Source: Halobaculum roseum (GTDB lineage: Archaea; Halobacteriota; Halobacteria; Halobacteriales; Haloferacaceae). From it: 64,000 bases of DNA. Below the pieces are notes generated by a model. The model searched no databases. It saw only the letters and a list, made by a program, of their open reading frames with translations, and was not told the origin of the DNA. Shown here one piece after another: positions 54,066-62,373 of the stretch. The stretch is from the NCBI RefSeq assembly GCF_019880245.1, contig NZ_CP082286.1:2436521-2500520 (forward strand), in the 5' to 3' direction. Numbering within the stretch: position 1 is the stretch's first letter; the number at the start of each line of letters is the position of its first letter. The position numbers were made by a program, and so were the translations under genes.

Positions 54066-54443
54066 CTACTCCAGATCGATGTCGGCGGAGGGCTCCAGCG
54101 CGTCGAAGGTGACCTCGAGGACGCCGTTGTTGAACGACGCCGACGCGGAGTGCTCGTCGACGCGGACGGGAAGGCGGACACGCTCGTCGAAGCGGCGGCC
54201 GGTGCCCTCCGCGGAGATCGTGAGCGTTCGGCCGTCGCACTGCAGGTCGATCCCCTCCTTGTCGACCCCGGGGAGGTCGGCGACGAGTCGGAGCGTCTCG
54301 CCCTCCTCGTACACCGACACGTGGGTCTCGTCGCCGAAGCCGGCGTCGCCGCCGGGCTCGCCGGCCGCGTCGGCCATCTCGCTCATCATCCGCTCGATCT
54401 CATCGAAGATGTCGCCGAACGGATCGTCGCGGTCGTCGCGCAT
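54066..54443 (-). CDS. Hsp20-family small heat shock protein
   Basis: 125 aa. A helical acidic N-terminus (1-38) and an alpha-crystallin domain: [39 protein letters not shown] and LPVRVDEHSASASFNNGVLEVTFDALEP with the usual GVLxVxF end. Chaperone that holds unfolded proteins. ATG at 54441-54443. Confidence 0.92.
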   Translation of the reverse strand: MRDDRDDPFGDIFDEIERMMSEMADAAGEPGGDAGFGDETHVSVYEEGETLRLVADLPGVDKEGIDLQCDGRTLTISAEGTGRRFDERVRLPVRVDEHSASASFNNGVLEVTFDALEPSADIDLE

Positions 54444-54572
54444 GCTGGCCCGAGGTAGTTCGCTCCCCCGAATAAGCCTTCTCCCCCCGGCAGCGTCCGT
54501 CCGCCCGCCGCAGTATCGTTCGTGATTTCGGGGGCGAACCGATTAACTCGGGACGGGATCGACTCCGACCGA

Positions 54573-56519
54573 ATGAGTGTGGGGTTGGGGCTCTTCGCGG
54601 GGGCGATACTCGCCGGCGTCGGCTCCGCGGCGCTGGTTCGGCTGCTGTTCCGGTACCGGTCGCGGCCGGGAGCGACGTGGTTAGCCGTCGTGTTCGCGGG
54701 TCAGGCGGTGTTCTGCGTGGCGACGGCGGTCGGGATGCTGGGTCCCGACCGCGGCGTTCGGATCGCGATCGAGGCGGTGGCGTGGGTGGGGATCGCCGGG
54801 CTGGCGGTCCCGTTTCTCACGTTCGCGCTCGCGTACAGCGGCCGCGGCGCGTTGGTCAGGAGGCGAGCCTACCGGCTGTTGTGGCTGTTCCCGGCGACGA
54901 TCGTCTCGCTGGCGGTCGTGACGCCCGCGACCGGGGCGCTGTGGCGCGGGTTCCGAACGGTGCCGACCGGCGCGTTCGTCACCGTCCGCTACGACCTCAC
55001 GCCGGTCGGGGAGGCGGTGTGGCTCGCCGGCATCGGGATCATCGCGGCGGGGACGGTGGTCCTGCTCGACACCGCCCGACGCTACGAGCTGTACCGCACG
55101 GAGATCACCGCGATCGTCGCCAGCACCGTCCCGCCGGTCGTCCCGGCGCTGCTGTGGTCGTTCGGAGTCGGCGACCTGCCGTACCTGAACCTCCTCGCGG
55201 TCGCGTTCGCCGCGCACGTCGCCGTCGACGCCTACGCGATCCACGTCACGGACATGTTCGAGGTCGACCCGACCGCGCGGCGGCTCACCGAGGCGGCGAC
55301 GCTCGATCACTTGGACTCGCCGGTCGTGCTCGTCGACGACGCCGGGCGGATCGTCCGCGTCAACCCGGCGGCGGCGACCGCCTTCGACGTCGACCCGTCG
55401 GCGACGCTGAAGCGCGGGGTCGACGACGTGGTCGGCACCGATATCGACCCGAACCGCGACGATCAGACCGTCTCGGTTCACGCGGGCGACGGCCGGCGCA
55501 CGTTCGCGGTGTCGCCGACGGCGGTTCGCGACGGAACCGGCGGCGTGGTCGGCTACAGCGTCGTCTTCCAGGATATCACCGCCCAACGAACCAGACAGCA
55601 ACGGCTGGCGGTGTTGAACCGCGTGCTGCGTCACAACATCCGCAACGACCTCAACGTCGTGCTCGGCAACGTGCAGTTGGCGCGGGAGGCCGCCGCCGGC
55701 GACGACGAGACGGCCCACGACGGCGGCGACAGCGACGGCAACGGGAGCGACGAGGACTGGTCCGGCCGCGCCGACCTCGCGGCCGCCGAGCGACGCGCGG
55801 CGGATCTCCTATCGGTCGCCGAGGACGCGCGGGTGGTCGACGAACTCGTCGGAGGGACCGACGATCCGGTCCCCGTGTCCGTCGCCGACGCGCTCGCCGA
55901 CGCCGTCGCCGAGGCGGAGGCCGAGCGATCGGTGACGGTGTCGGTCGAGTCGAACTGTCCGGCGGCGGCGGTCGACCCCGAGGCGCTTCGGACGGTCGTC
56001 GCCCGGACGGTGTCGGCGCTCGTCGACCGACTCGACGGCCGGATCGCGGTCGCGGCGGGCGCGGCCGGTCCCGACGCCGTCGCCGTCGCGTTCCGCGGCG
56101 ACGGGAGCGTCCCCGCCCACGAGATCGACGCCCTCACGAACGGGAGGGAGACGCCCCTCGAACACGCCGACGACCTCGACCTCTGGGTCGCCCGCTGGGG
56201 CGCCGACGCGATCGGCGCCTCGCTGTCGTTCGCCCCCGACGGCGGCTCCCGCACCGTCGCCGACGGCGGCCCCGCGGCCGCGAACGGCGGCGCCGATGGC
56301 GCGTGGGGTGACGGCGGTAGCGGCGGTAGCGGTGGTAGCGGCGATGGCGGCGGCGACGGCGGCGTGGTCGACGCGGACGGCGCCCCCGACGCGGTGCTGT
56401 CGCTTCCCCGAGCCTCCGGCGGTGACGGCGACGCGGGCGTCGGACCAGACGACTCAGCCGGCGTCGCCGGCGACGGTCGACACGTCGGACCGCGGATCCG
56501 ACGCACCCGCAAGCGATAA
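54573..56519 (+). CDS. 7-TM sensor kinase-like protein with decayed ATPase domain
   Basis: 648 aa. About seven membrane helices in residues 1-235, a PAS domain (about 250-350: LDSPVVLVDDAGRIVRVNPAAATAFD ... VVFQDITAQRTRQ), and an HNxxN-type phospho-acceptor helix (NRVLRHNIRNDLNVVLGNVQL). The following ATPase region keeps the fold outline but loses its key residues: the N-box position reads RTVSALVDR, G1 reads RGDGSVPAHE, and G2 reads ADDLDLWVARW. Compare the intact kinase at 50429. The C-terminal 100 residues are Gly/Ser/Asp-rich. Probably a signal partner or regulatory pseudokinase. Start at 54573 (MSVGLG). Confidence 0.88.
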   Translation: MSVGLGLFAGAILAGVGSAALVRLLFRYRSRPGATWLAVVFAGQAVFCVATAVGMLGPDRGVRIAIEAVAWVGIAGLAVPFLTFALAYSGRGALVRRRAYRLLWLFPATIVSLAVVTPATGALWRGFRTVPTGAFVTVRYDLTPVGEAVWLAGIGIIAAGTVVLLDTARRYELYRTEITAIVASTVPPVVPALLWSFGVGDLPYLNLLAVAFAAHVAVDAYAIHVTDMFEVDPTARRLTEAATLDHLDSPVVLVDDAGRIVRVNPAAATAFDVDPSATLKRGVDDVVGTDIDPNRDDQTVSVHAGDGRRTFAVSPTAVRDGTGGVVGYSVVFQDITAQRTRQQRLAVLNRVLRHNIRNDLNVVLGNVQLAREAAAGDDETAHDGGDSDGNGSDEDWSGRADLAAAERRAADLLSVAEDARVVDELVGGTDDPVPVSVADALADAVAEAEAERSVTVSVESNCPAAAVDPEALRTVVARTVSALVDRLDGRIAVAAGAAGPDAVAVAFRGDGSVPAHEIDALTNGRETPLEHADDLDLWVARWGADAIGASLSFAPDGGSRTVADGGPAAANGGADGAWGDGGSGGSGGSGDGGGDGGVVDADGAPDAVLSLPRASGGDGDAGVGPDDSAGVAGDGRHVGPRIRRTRKR

Positions 56520-56520
56520 G
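56514..56520 (+). promoter_or_regulatory. Promoter of gap overlapping upstream stop codon
   Basis: CGATAAG contains the stop TAA of the preceding gene and is centred about 28 nt before the gap ATG at 56545, giving a leaderless transcript independent of the kinase-like gene. Confidence 0.45.
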
Positions 56521-56544
56521 GCCCCGGACAGCAGTAATTCGGAT

Positions 56545-57603
56545 ATGAGTAAATCGTACCTCGACGCTGGCGCCGATGTCGACGAGCCGGTCAGGGTGGG
56601 GCTGAACGGGTTCGGACGGATCGGCCGCAACGTCTTCCGCGCCGTCCTGGAGGACCCGCGGATCGAGCTGGCGGGCATCAACGACGTGATGGACGGCGAG
56701 GAGATGCGCTATCTCGCCTCCTACGACTCGGTGATGGGCCGTCTCGACGGCGTCACCTACGACGCCGACGCGCGCGAGCTGTCCATCGGTGACACCGCCG
56801 TTCCGATCCTCGACGAGCAGGACCCCGCGGACCTCCCGTGGGACGAACTGGACGTCGACGTGGCCTTGGAGTGTACCGGCGTCTTCCGGACGAAGGGCGA
56901 CGCCGAGCGACACGTCGAGGCGGGCGCCGACGTGGCCGTCATCTCCGCGCCGCCGAAGGGCGACGAGCCGGTCAAACAGCTCGTGTACGGCGTCAACCAC
57001 GAGGACGAGTACGAGGGCGAGTCGGTCGTCTCGAACGCCTCCTGTACGACCAACTCCGTGACGCCGGTCGCGAAGGTGCTCGACGAGGAGTTCGGCATCG
57101 AGTCGGGGACGCTGACGACCGTCCACGCGTACACGGGCAGCCAGAACCTCGTCGACGGGCCGAAGGCGAAGACCCGCCGCGGCCGCGCGGCCGCCGAGAA
57201 CATCGTCCCCACCTCGACGGGCGCCGCGCAGGCGGCCACCGAGATCCTGCCGCAGCTGCAGGGCAAGCTCGACGGCATGGCGATGCGCGTGCCCGTCCCG
57301 AACGGCTCGCTCACGGAGCTCGTCGTCGACCTGGAGGACGCGCCGTCGGCCGACGAGATCAACGCGGCGTTCCGCGACGCGGCCGACTCGGGCCCGCTCG
57401 CGGGCGTGCTCGGCTACACCGACGACGAGGTCGTCAGCCGCGACATCCTCGGGCTGCCGTTCTCCTCGTACGTCGACCTGCGCTCGACGAACGTCGTCGG
57501 CGAGAACGACGAGGGCGTCGCGAAGATCCTGACGTGGTACGACAACGAGTACGGCTTCTCGAACCGGCTGCTCGACGTGGCGGCGTACGTCGACGCCTAC
57601 TGA
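56545..57603 (+). CDS. gap: Glyceraldehyde-3-phosphate dehydrogenase
   Basis: 352 aa, type I GAPDH. NAD(P) fold with VGLNGFGRIGRNVFRAV, catalytic Cys in SNASCTTNSVTPV, substrate loop TVHAYTGSQNLVDGP and RAAAENIVPTSTGAAQA, and TWYDNEYGFSNR at the end. Interconverts glyceraldehyde-3-phosphate and 1,3-bisphosphoglycerate in central carbon metabolism. Haloarchaea often have two such enzymes for glycolysis and gluconeogenesis; which one this is cannot be read from cofactor residues seen here. Confidence 0.94.
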   Translation: MSKSYLDAGADVDEPVRVGLNGFGRIGRNVFRAVLEDPRIELAGINDVMDGEEMRYLASYDSVMGRLDGVTYDADARELSIGDTAVPILDEQDPADLPWDELDVDVALECTGVFRTKGDAERHVEAGADVAVISAPPKGDEPVKQLVYGVNHEDEYEGESVVSNASCTTNSVTPVAKVLDEEFGIESGTLTTVHAYTGSQNLVDGPKAKTRRGRAAAENIVPTSTGAAQAATEILPQLQGKLDGMAMRVPVPNGSLTELVVDLEDAPSADEINAAFRDAADSGPLAGVLGYTDDEVVSRDILGLPFSSYVDLRSTNVVGENDEGVAKILTWYDNEYGFSNRLLDVAAYVDAY

Positions 57604-57731
57604 GCCGACGGGGCGGCGGTCTCACACGCCGCCGACCGCGGGATGAACAGCGTCGGCTCCGGACAGCGTTCTCCATCGCTACCCGGACCGGCCGTCGTGT
57701 TCGGCGTCGACGGTCACGGTGAATACCAAAG

Positions 57732-57737
57732 GATTAC
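57732..57737 (+). promoter_or_regulatory. Promoter of gcvT
   Basis: GATTAC is centred about 27 nt before the ATG at 57762, matching leaderless spacing. Confidence 0.45.
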
Positions 57738-57761
57738 TCGGGAGCGACCGACGGGTCGGGT

Positions 57762-58886
57762 ATGACGCTCCGGAACCCGCCGTTGCGCGAGGTCCATGCC
57801 GAGCGCGACGCGAAGTTCACCGAGTTCGGCGGGTGGGACATGCCCGTGGAGTTCGACTCGATCCGCGCCGAGCACGCGGCGGTGCGCGAGGCAGCCGGCG
57901 TCTTCGACGTCTCGCACATGGGCGAGATCGAGGTCGCCGGCCCCGACGCGACGGCCCTCCTGAACCGCCTCACCACCAACGACGTGACCGCCCTCTCGCC
58001 GGGCGACGCCCAGTACGCCGCGATCACGCGCGAGGACGGCGTCATGCTCGACGACACCGTCGTCTACCGGCTCCCCGACGAGGAGCGGACGGACGAGACC
58101 CTCGGGACGGTCCCCGCGTACCTGTTCATCCCGAACGCGGGCCACGACGCCGAGATGCACGAGCGGTGGGTCGACCACCGCGACCAGTGGGGCCTCGACT
58201 GCGAGGTCCGCAACGTCACCGAGGACTGGGCGATGTTCGCGGTGCAGGGCCCCGAGGCGCCCGACCTCGTCGCAAGCGCGGTCGATGACGGCGGCCCCGA
58301 CGTGCTCGAGCTCCCGAAGTTCTCGGCGACGTTCGCGCCGTTCGCTGGCGTCGAGTGCTGGGTCGCACGCACCGGCTACACCGGCGAGGACGGGTTCGAG
58401 GTGCTGTGCCCGTGGGCCGACGCCGAGGCGGTGTGGGCGCTGTTCGCCGACGACGCGACGCCGTGCGGGCTCGGCGCGCGCGACACGCTGCGCATCGAGC
58501 AGGGCTTCCTCCTCTCGGGGCAGGACTTCCACCCCGAGGAGGAGCCGCGGACGCCCTACGAGGCCGACATCGGGTTCGCGGTCGATCTGGACGCCGAGTT
58601 CGTCGGACGCGACGCGCTCGCGGCACAGGCGGAGGCGGGCGTCGAGGAGACGTTCGTCGGCATCGAACTGCTCGACCGCGGCGTCCCGCGCCACGGCTAC
58701 GACGTGACAAACGAGGACGGCCACGTCGTCGGGACGGTCACCTCGGGGACGATGAGCCCGAGCCTCGACAAGCCGATCGCGCTCGGCTACCTCCCGGTCG
58801 ACCTCACCGACCCCGGCACCGAGGTCAGCGTGGTCGTTCGCGGGCGCGAGAAGCGCGCGAAGGTCGTCTCGGTTCCCTTCGAGTAA
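57762..58886 (+). CDS. gcvT: Glycine cleavage T protein (aminomethyltransferase)
   Basis: 374 aa. Transfers the methylene group from lipoyl-bound aminomethyl of GcvH to tetrahydrofolate, releasing ammonia. Motifs: FTEFGGWDMPVEFDSIRAEHAAVREAAGVFDVSHMGEIEV, GYTGEDGFEV, CGLGARDTLRIEQGFLLSGQDFHPEE, and GYLPVDLTDPGTEVSV. First gene of the gcv group, which continues with gcvH after 166 bp containing short tandem repeats. Confidence 0.95.
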   Translation: MTLRNPPLREVHAERDAKFTEFGGWDMPVEFDSIRAEHAAVREAAGVFDVSHMGEIEVAGPDATALLNRLTTNDVTALSPGDAQYAAITREDGVMLDDTVVYRLPDEERTDETLGTVPAYLFIPNAGHDAEMHERWVDHRDQWGLDCEVRNVTEDWAMFAVQGPEAPDLVASAVDDGGPDVLELPKFSATFAPFAGVECWVARTGYTGEDGFEVLCPWADAEAVWALFADDATPCGLGARDTLRIEQGFLLSGQDFHPEEEPRTPYEADIGFAVDLDAEFVGRDALAAQAEAGVEETFVGIELLDRGVPRHGYDVTNEDGHVVGTVTSGTMSPSLDKPIALGYLPVDLTDPGTEVSVVVRGREKRAKVVSVPFE

Positions 58887-58980
58887 CGCTCCACGCCTTC
58901 GAGTAACGAGCCGAGTCGCCATCGCGACCCGCGAGTCGCCGGCACGGTGTCGGAGTCACCGGCGCGGTGCCGGAGTCGGC
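58876..58980 (+). repeat. Two 20-bp-period tandem duplications after gcvT
   Basis: CCTTCGAGTAACG occurs at 58876-58888 (spanning the gcvT stop) and again at 58896-58908, 20 bp apart. Further on GAGTCGCCGGCACGGTGTCG (58933-58952) is repeated with changes at 58953-58972 and begins a third time at 58973. Slippage is the likely origin. Confidence 0.8.
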
Positions 58981-59052
58981 CCGTCGCCCCCGGCGAACCC
59001 GCGCCGGTTCGGATACACCCAAGTACCCCCGCCCCGGCAACTCCGATAGACG

Positions 59053-59427
59053 ATGAGCTTCGACGTTCCCGAGGACCTGCGCTACCGCGAGTCACACGAG
59101 TGGATCGACCCGGAGACGGGCCGCGTCGGCATCTCCGAGTTCGCACAGGACGAACTCGGCGACGTGGTCTTCGTGGAGCTTCCGGGCGAGGGCGACGCCG
59201 TGGAGGCCGGCGGCGAGTTCGGCGTCGTCGAGTCGATCAAGGCCGTCTCGGACCTGTACGCGCCGGTCTCCGGCGAGGTCGTCGCCGTCAACGAGGCGCT
59301 GTTCGACGCGCCCGAACTCGTCAACGACGACCCCTTCGGCGACGGCTGGATGCTCGAACTCGACTTCGATGAGGGGGAACTCGACGACCTCCTCTCGGCC
59401 GACGAGTACCGCGACCAGATCGCCTGA
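59053..59427 (+). CDS. gcvH: Glycine cleavage H protein
   Basis: 124 aa lipoyl carrier. [32 protein letters not shown], and the lipoylation motif [20 protein letters not shown] with the modified Lys. It shuttles the aminomethyl group between P and T proteins. Full length for the family. Confidence 0.96.
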   Translation: MSFDVPEDLRYRESHEWIDPETGRVGISEFAQDELGDVVFVELPGEGDAVEAGGEFGVVESIKAVSDLYAPVSGEVVAVNEALFDAPELVNDDPFGDGWMLELDFDEGELDDLLSADEYRDQIA

Positions 59428-59563
59428 CGACCGCCGACCGTCGACTCCCGCGATCGGTCGTCGGCCCCCCGACCGACAGCCGCCCCGCGAGCTCCCGTCG
59501 GTCGCTACAATCGCGCTTTTCGCCTCCGGATACTTCTTGCCCGGCAGTCGTGTACCGGCGGCC

Positions 59564-60592
59564 ATGCCACTCGACCGCCGGTCGTTCCTCGCGACGACGG
59601 CGACGCTGGCCGTGACCGCCACCGGCGGCTGCACCGGCTGTGCGCCCTCCCCGACCGCCTCGCTCCGCATGGCCGCAGCCGACGACGCCGGCATCGCCCG
59701 CGCGGCCCTCCACACGTTCGGCGCGGGCGACGGTGCCGACGACGACCCCGGGAACCCGGACGCGCTCGCCCGCGAGGTCGTCGAGACCGGATCGGCGACC
59801 GTCGAGGACACCGACGAGCCCCTCCCGATCGACGAACCGGTCGTCGTCGACGACGGCGTCTATCGGTTCGACGCCGAACGGGTCGACTCCCGCGAGATGC
59901 GTTCGTTCGGCGTGACGATCAACCCGATCCGGGTCACGGAGGGCGAGGAGACGCCCGGCCCCAGCGAGCGGATCCGATACGAGGACCTGCCGGCGGTGGA
60001 CCGGGAGGTGCTGGCGGGCCGCGGCTACGACGACGGCCGCCCCGTCGGGATCGGGACGAGCCTGTCGTACCGCCCCGAGACCGTGCCCGACTCGGTGCTG
60101 GTTCCCGAGCCGGAGTACCCCGTGATCGTGTGGTCGGACGGCCCGGCGCGCTTCGAGGTCGACAGCGACAACACGTACACGGTCTACACGTACGAGCTGA
60201 CGGCCGAGCGCGTCTCCTCGGCGGCCGCCTTCGGCGCCGACGTGCGCGAGCGGTTCGGCTTCGAACTCGACGGGCTCCCCGCCGAGGAACGCGAGATCGT
60301 CGAGACGGCCACCGCTACCGGCACGGCCGACCCCGACGGCGGACCGAATCCCCGCGCGGGTGCCGATTACCACGTCGCCCACGACGAGGAGCCGAGCGAC
60401 GCGTTCCGGTCGCTGGTGGAGCGGTTCCGCGCTCACGACCGCGTCGTCGTTCACGACTGGCAGGAGGAGGCGTACGAGGAGTGGGAGGCCAGCGGCGACT
60501 ACGTCGTCGCCCACGACGGGACGACCTACTGGACGCGGCTGGTCGTGGACGAGTCGGCCTTCACCGAGACGCCGACGGGCGGCGAGTCCTGA
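59564..60592 (+). CDS. Tat-exported lipoprotein of unknown function
   Basis: 342 aa. DRRSFLATTATLAVTATGGC is a twin-arginine signal with a lipobox Cys at about residue 23, directing export and lipid anchoring. The rest is an acidic alpha/beta protein with Trp/Tyr clusters (WQEEAYEEWEASGDYVVAHDGTTYWTRL) and no recognised domain. It lies between gcvH and gcvPA in the same orientation; relation to glycine cleavage unknown. Confidence 0.8.
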   Translation: MPLDRRSFLATTATLAVTATGGCTGCAPSPTASLRMAAADDAGIARAALHTFGAGDGADDDPGNPDALAREVVETGSATVEDTDEPLPIDEPVVVDDGVYRFDAERVDSREMRSFGVTINPIRVTEGEETPGPSERIRYEDLPAVDREVLAGRGYDDGRPVGIGTSLSYRPETVPDSVLVPEPEYPVIVWSDGPARFEVDSDNTYTVYTYELTAERVSSAAAFGADVRERFGFELDGLPAEEREIVETATATGTADPDGGPNPRAGADYHVAHDEEPSDAFRSLVERFRAHDRVVVHDWQEEAYEEWEASGDYVVAHDGTTYWTRLVVDESAFTETPTGGES

Positions 60593-60601
60593 CCGCCCGA
60601 C

Positions 60602-60799
60602 CTACGCCCACCGGGCCAGCAGGAACCGCTCGCTCGCCTCGGGCCCGTGCTCGTCCACCCAGTCCTCGGCGTCGGGCTTCGAGCACCCGCGCGCCTCCAT
60701 GACGCCGGCCACGAGGTCGGCGTACGGCCGCGGCGACACCGAGGCGTCGTCGTCCACGTCGAGCGGGTCAGCCTTCGGAGGATCGACGGGATCGGCCAC
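60602..60799 (-). CDS. Small haloarchaeal protein antisense within gcv cluster
   Basis: 65 aa, GTG start. Acidic first half, then [40 protein letters not shown], a compact helical module. A TATA-like box on the minus strand (60822-60827) is centred 26 nt before the GTG at 60797-60799, supporting a leaderless gene. It stops 9 nt from the end of the lipoprotein gene. No function recognised. Confidence 0.6.
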   Translation of the reverse strand: MADPVDPPKADPLDVDDDASVSPRPYADLVAGVMEARGCSKPDAEDWVDEHGPEASERFLLARWA

Positions 60800-60976
60800 G
60801 CCGTCGCTCGGCGTCGCCGCCGGATACGTCCCCCGGCCGCACCCTCGGCCTTCGTCTCCCGGCCGCACCGCCCGGGAACGAACGACTCTTGGTGGGTGCG
60901 TCGTAGGCACGTGTATGGACAGACGTGGACACGCGACGCCGTTCGCCCCGCACGGACGTGCCGAGGTGGTCCCCCG

Positions 60977-62317
60977 ATGAGCGGACGCAGCGCGGGAGTG
61001 AGCGGCTCGCCGTTTGCCCCCCACACCGCCGACGAGACGGCGGCGATGCTCGACGCGCTCGGCGTCGACGAGGAGGCAGACCTGTTCGACATCCCCGACG
61101 AGGTCGCCTTCGACGGCGAGTTCGGCATCCCACAGCGCGGCGAGCGGGCGGTCGTCGGCGACCTCCGGGAGACGTTCGCGCGCAACGACGACCTCACCGA
61201 GTTCCTCGGTCGCGGGCACTACTCCCACTACGTCCCCGCGGTCGTCGACGACCTCTCCTCGCGCTCGGAGTTCCTCACGAGCTACACGCAGTACCAGCCG
61301 GAGATCACCCAGGGGTTCCTCCAGGCGCTGTTCGAGTACCAGTCGATCCTCGTCGAGTTGACGGGGCTGCCGGTCGCCAACTGCTCGATGTACGACGCCG
61401 CGACCGCGCTCGCGGAGGCGGCGCTGTTGTCCGACCGGCTTCGCTCGACCTCCGGGTCGACCGTGCTCGTCCCCGAGAACCTACGCGACGGTAAGCGCGG
61501 CACCCTCGATAACTACGTCGACGGCTCGGACCTCTCGGTCGAGACGTATCCCTACGCCGACAACACGGCCGACCTCGACGCGCTCGGGGAGCTGGTCGGC
61601 GAGGACACCGCGTTCGTGTACGCCGAGACGCCGACCGTGACGGGCGCCATCGAGCCCGACCTTGCGGCCGTCGGCGACCTCGCCGACGAGCACGACGCGC
61701 TCTTTTGCGTCGGCTCGGACCCGGTCGCGCTGTCGCTGCTCGAGGAGCCCGCGTCCGTCGGCGCGGACGTGGTCGTCGGCGAGGCCGGCGCGCTCGGCCT
61801 ACCCGCGAGCTACGGCATGGGCCTCGGCCTGTTCGCCTGTCGCGAGGAGTACCTCCGGCAGGTGCCCGGCCGGCTCGTCGGCGAGAGCGAGGACGCCGAC
61901 GACCGCCGGGCGTTCACGCTGACGCTGCAGACCAGAGAACAGCACATCCGCAAGGAGCGGGCCACCTCGAACATCTGCACGAACCAGGCGTGGGTGGCGC
62001 TGCGGGCGGCGATGCACGCGGCGTACCTCGGCCCAGACGGACTCGTCGATCTGGCCGAGGACTGCGTCCGCGACGCCGCCTCGGTTGCGGCCTCGCTCGA
62101 CGCGCTCGACGGCGTCGAGGCGCCGCTCGACGACCGCCATCACTTCCGTGAGTTCACGGTCGGCGTGGACGACGCGCCCGGCGTCGCCGCAGGGCTCGAA
62201 GAACACGGATTCGCCGTCCACACACTCGACGACGGGACGCTGCAGGTGTGCGTGACCGACCTGAACGTCGACGCGGCCGACGACCTGGTCGCCGCGTTCG
62301 CGGAGGTGACAGCATGA
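60977..62317 (+). CDS. gcvPA: Glycine dehydrogenase (decarboxylating) subunit 1
   Basis: 446 aa, N-terminal half of the split P protein: [74 protein letters not shown] and [21 protein letters not shown]. With GcvPB it decarboxylates glycine using PLP and loads the aminomethyl group on GcvH. Its stop overlaps a 19-codon ORF (ATGA) that leads to gcvPB. ATG at 60977-60979. Confidence 0.95.
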   Translation: MSGRSAGVSGSPFAPHTADETAAMLDALGVDEEADLFDIPDEVAFDGEFGIPQRGERAVVGDLRETFARNDDLTEFLGRGHYSHYVPAVVDDLSSRSEFLTSYTQYQPEITQGFLQALFEYQSILVELTGLPVANCSMYDAATALAEAALLSDRLRSTSGSTVLVPENLRDGKRGTLDNYVDGSDLSVETYPYADNTADLDALGELVGEDTAFVYAETPTVTGAIEPDLAAVGDLADEHDALFCVGSDPVALSLLEEPASVGADVVVGEAGALGLPASYGMGLGLFACREEYLRQVPGRLVGESEDADDRRAFTLTLQTREQHIRKERATSNICTNQAWVALRAAMHAAYLGPDGLVDLAEDCVRDAASVAASLDALDGVEAPLDDRHHFREFTVGVDDAPGVAAGLEEHGFAVHTLDDGTLQVCVTDLNVDAADDLVAAFAEVTA

Positions 62318-62373
62318 ACTACGTCGGACTCCGTCCGACGAGCTCACGCTCGCCACGGAGGTGGCTCGCGTGA
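62314..62373 (+). CDS. 19-codon micro-ORF coupling gcvPA to gcvPB
   Basis: ATG 62314-62316 overlaps the gcvPA stop (ATGA) and the TGA 62371-62373 overlaps the gcvPB GTG (GTGA). The encoded peptide starts MNYVGLRPT, the same first three residues as GcvPB (read as MNYDQARYG). The 24-nt sequence before each start is nearly the same (GGAGGTGACAGC and GGAGGTGGCTCGC before ATGAACTACG or GTGAACTACG), so a short duplication of the coupling signal probably made this ORF. It may only keep ribosomes moving to gcvPB. Confidence 0.45.
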   Translation: MNYVGLRPTSSRSPRRWLA

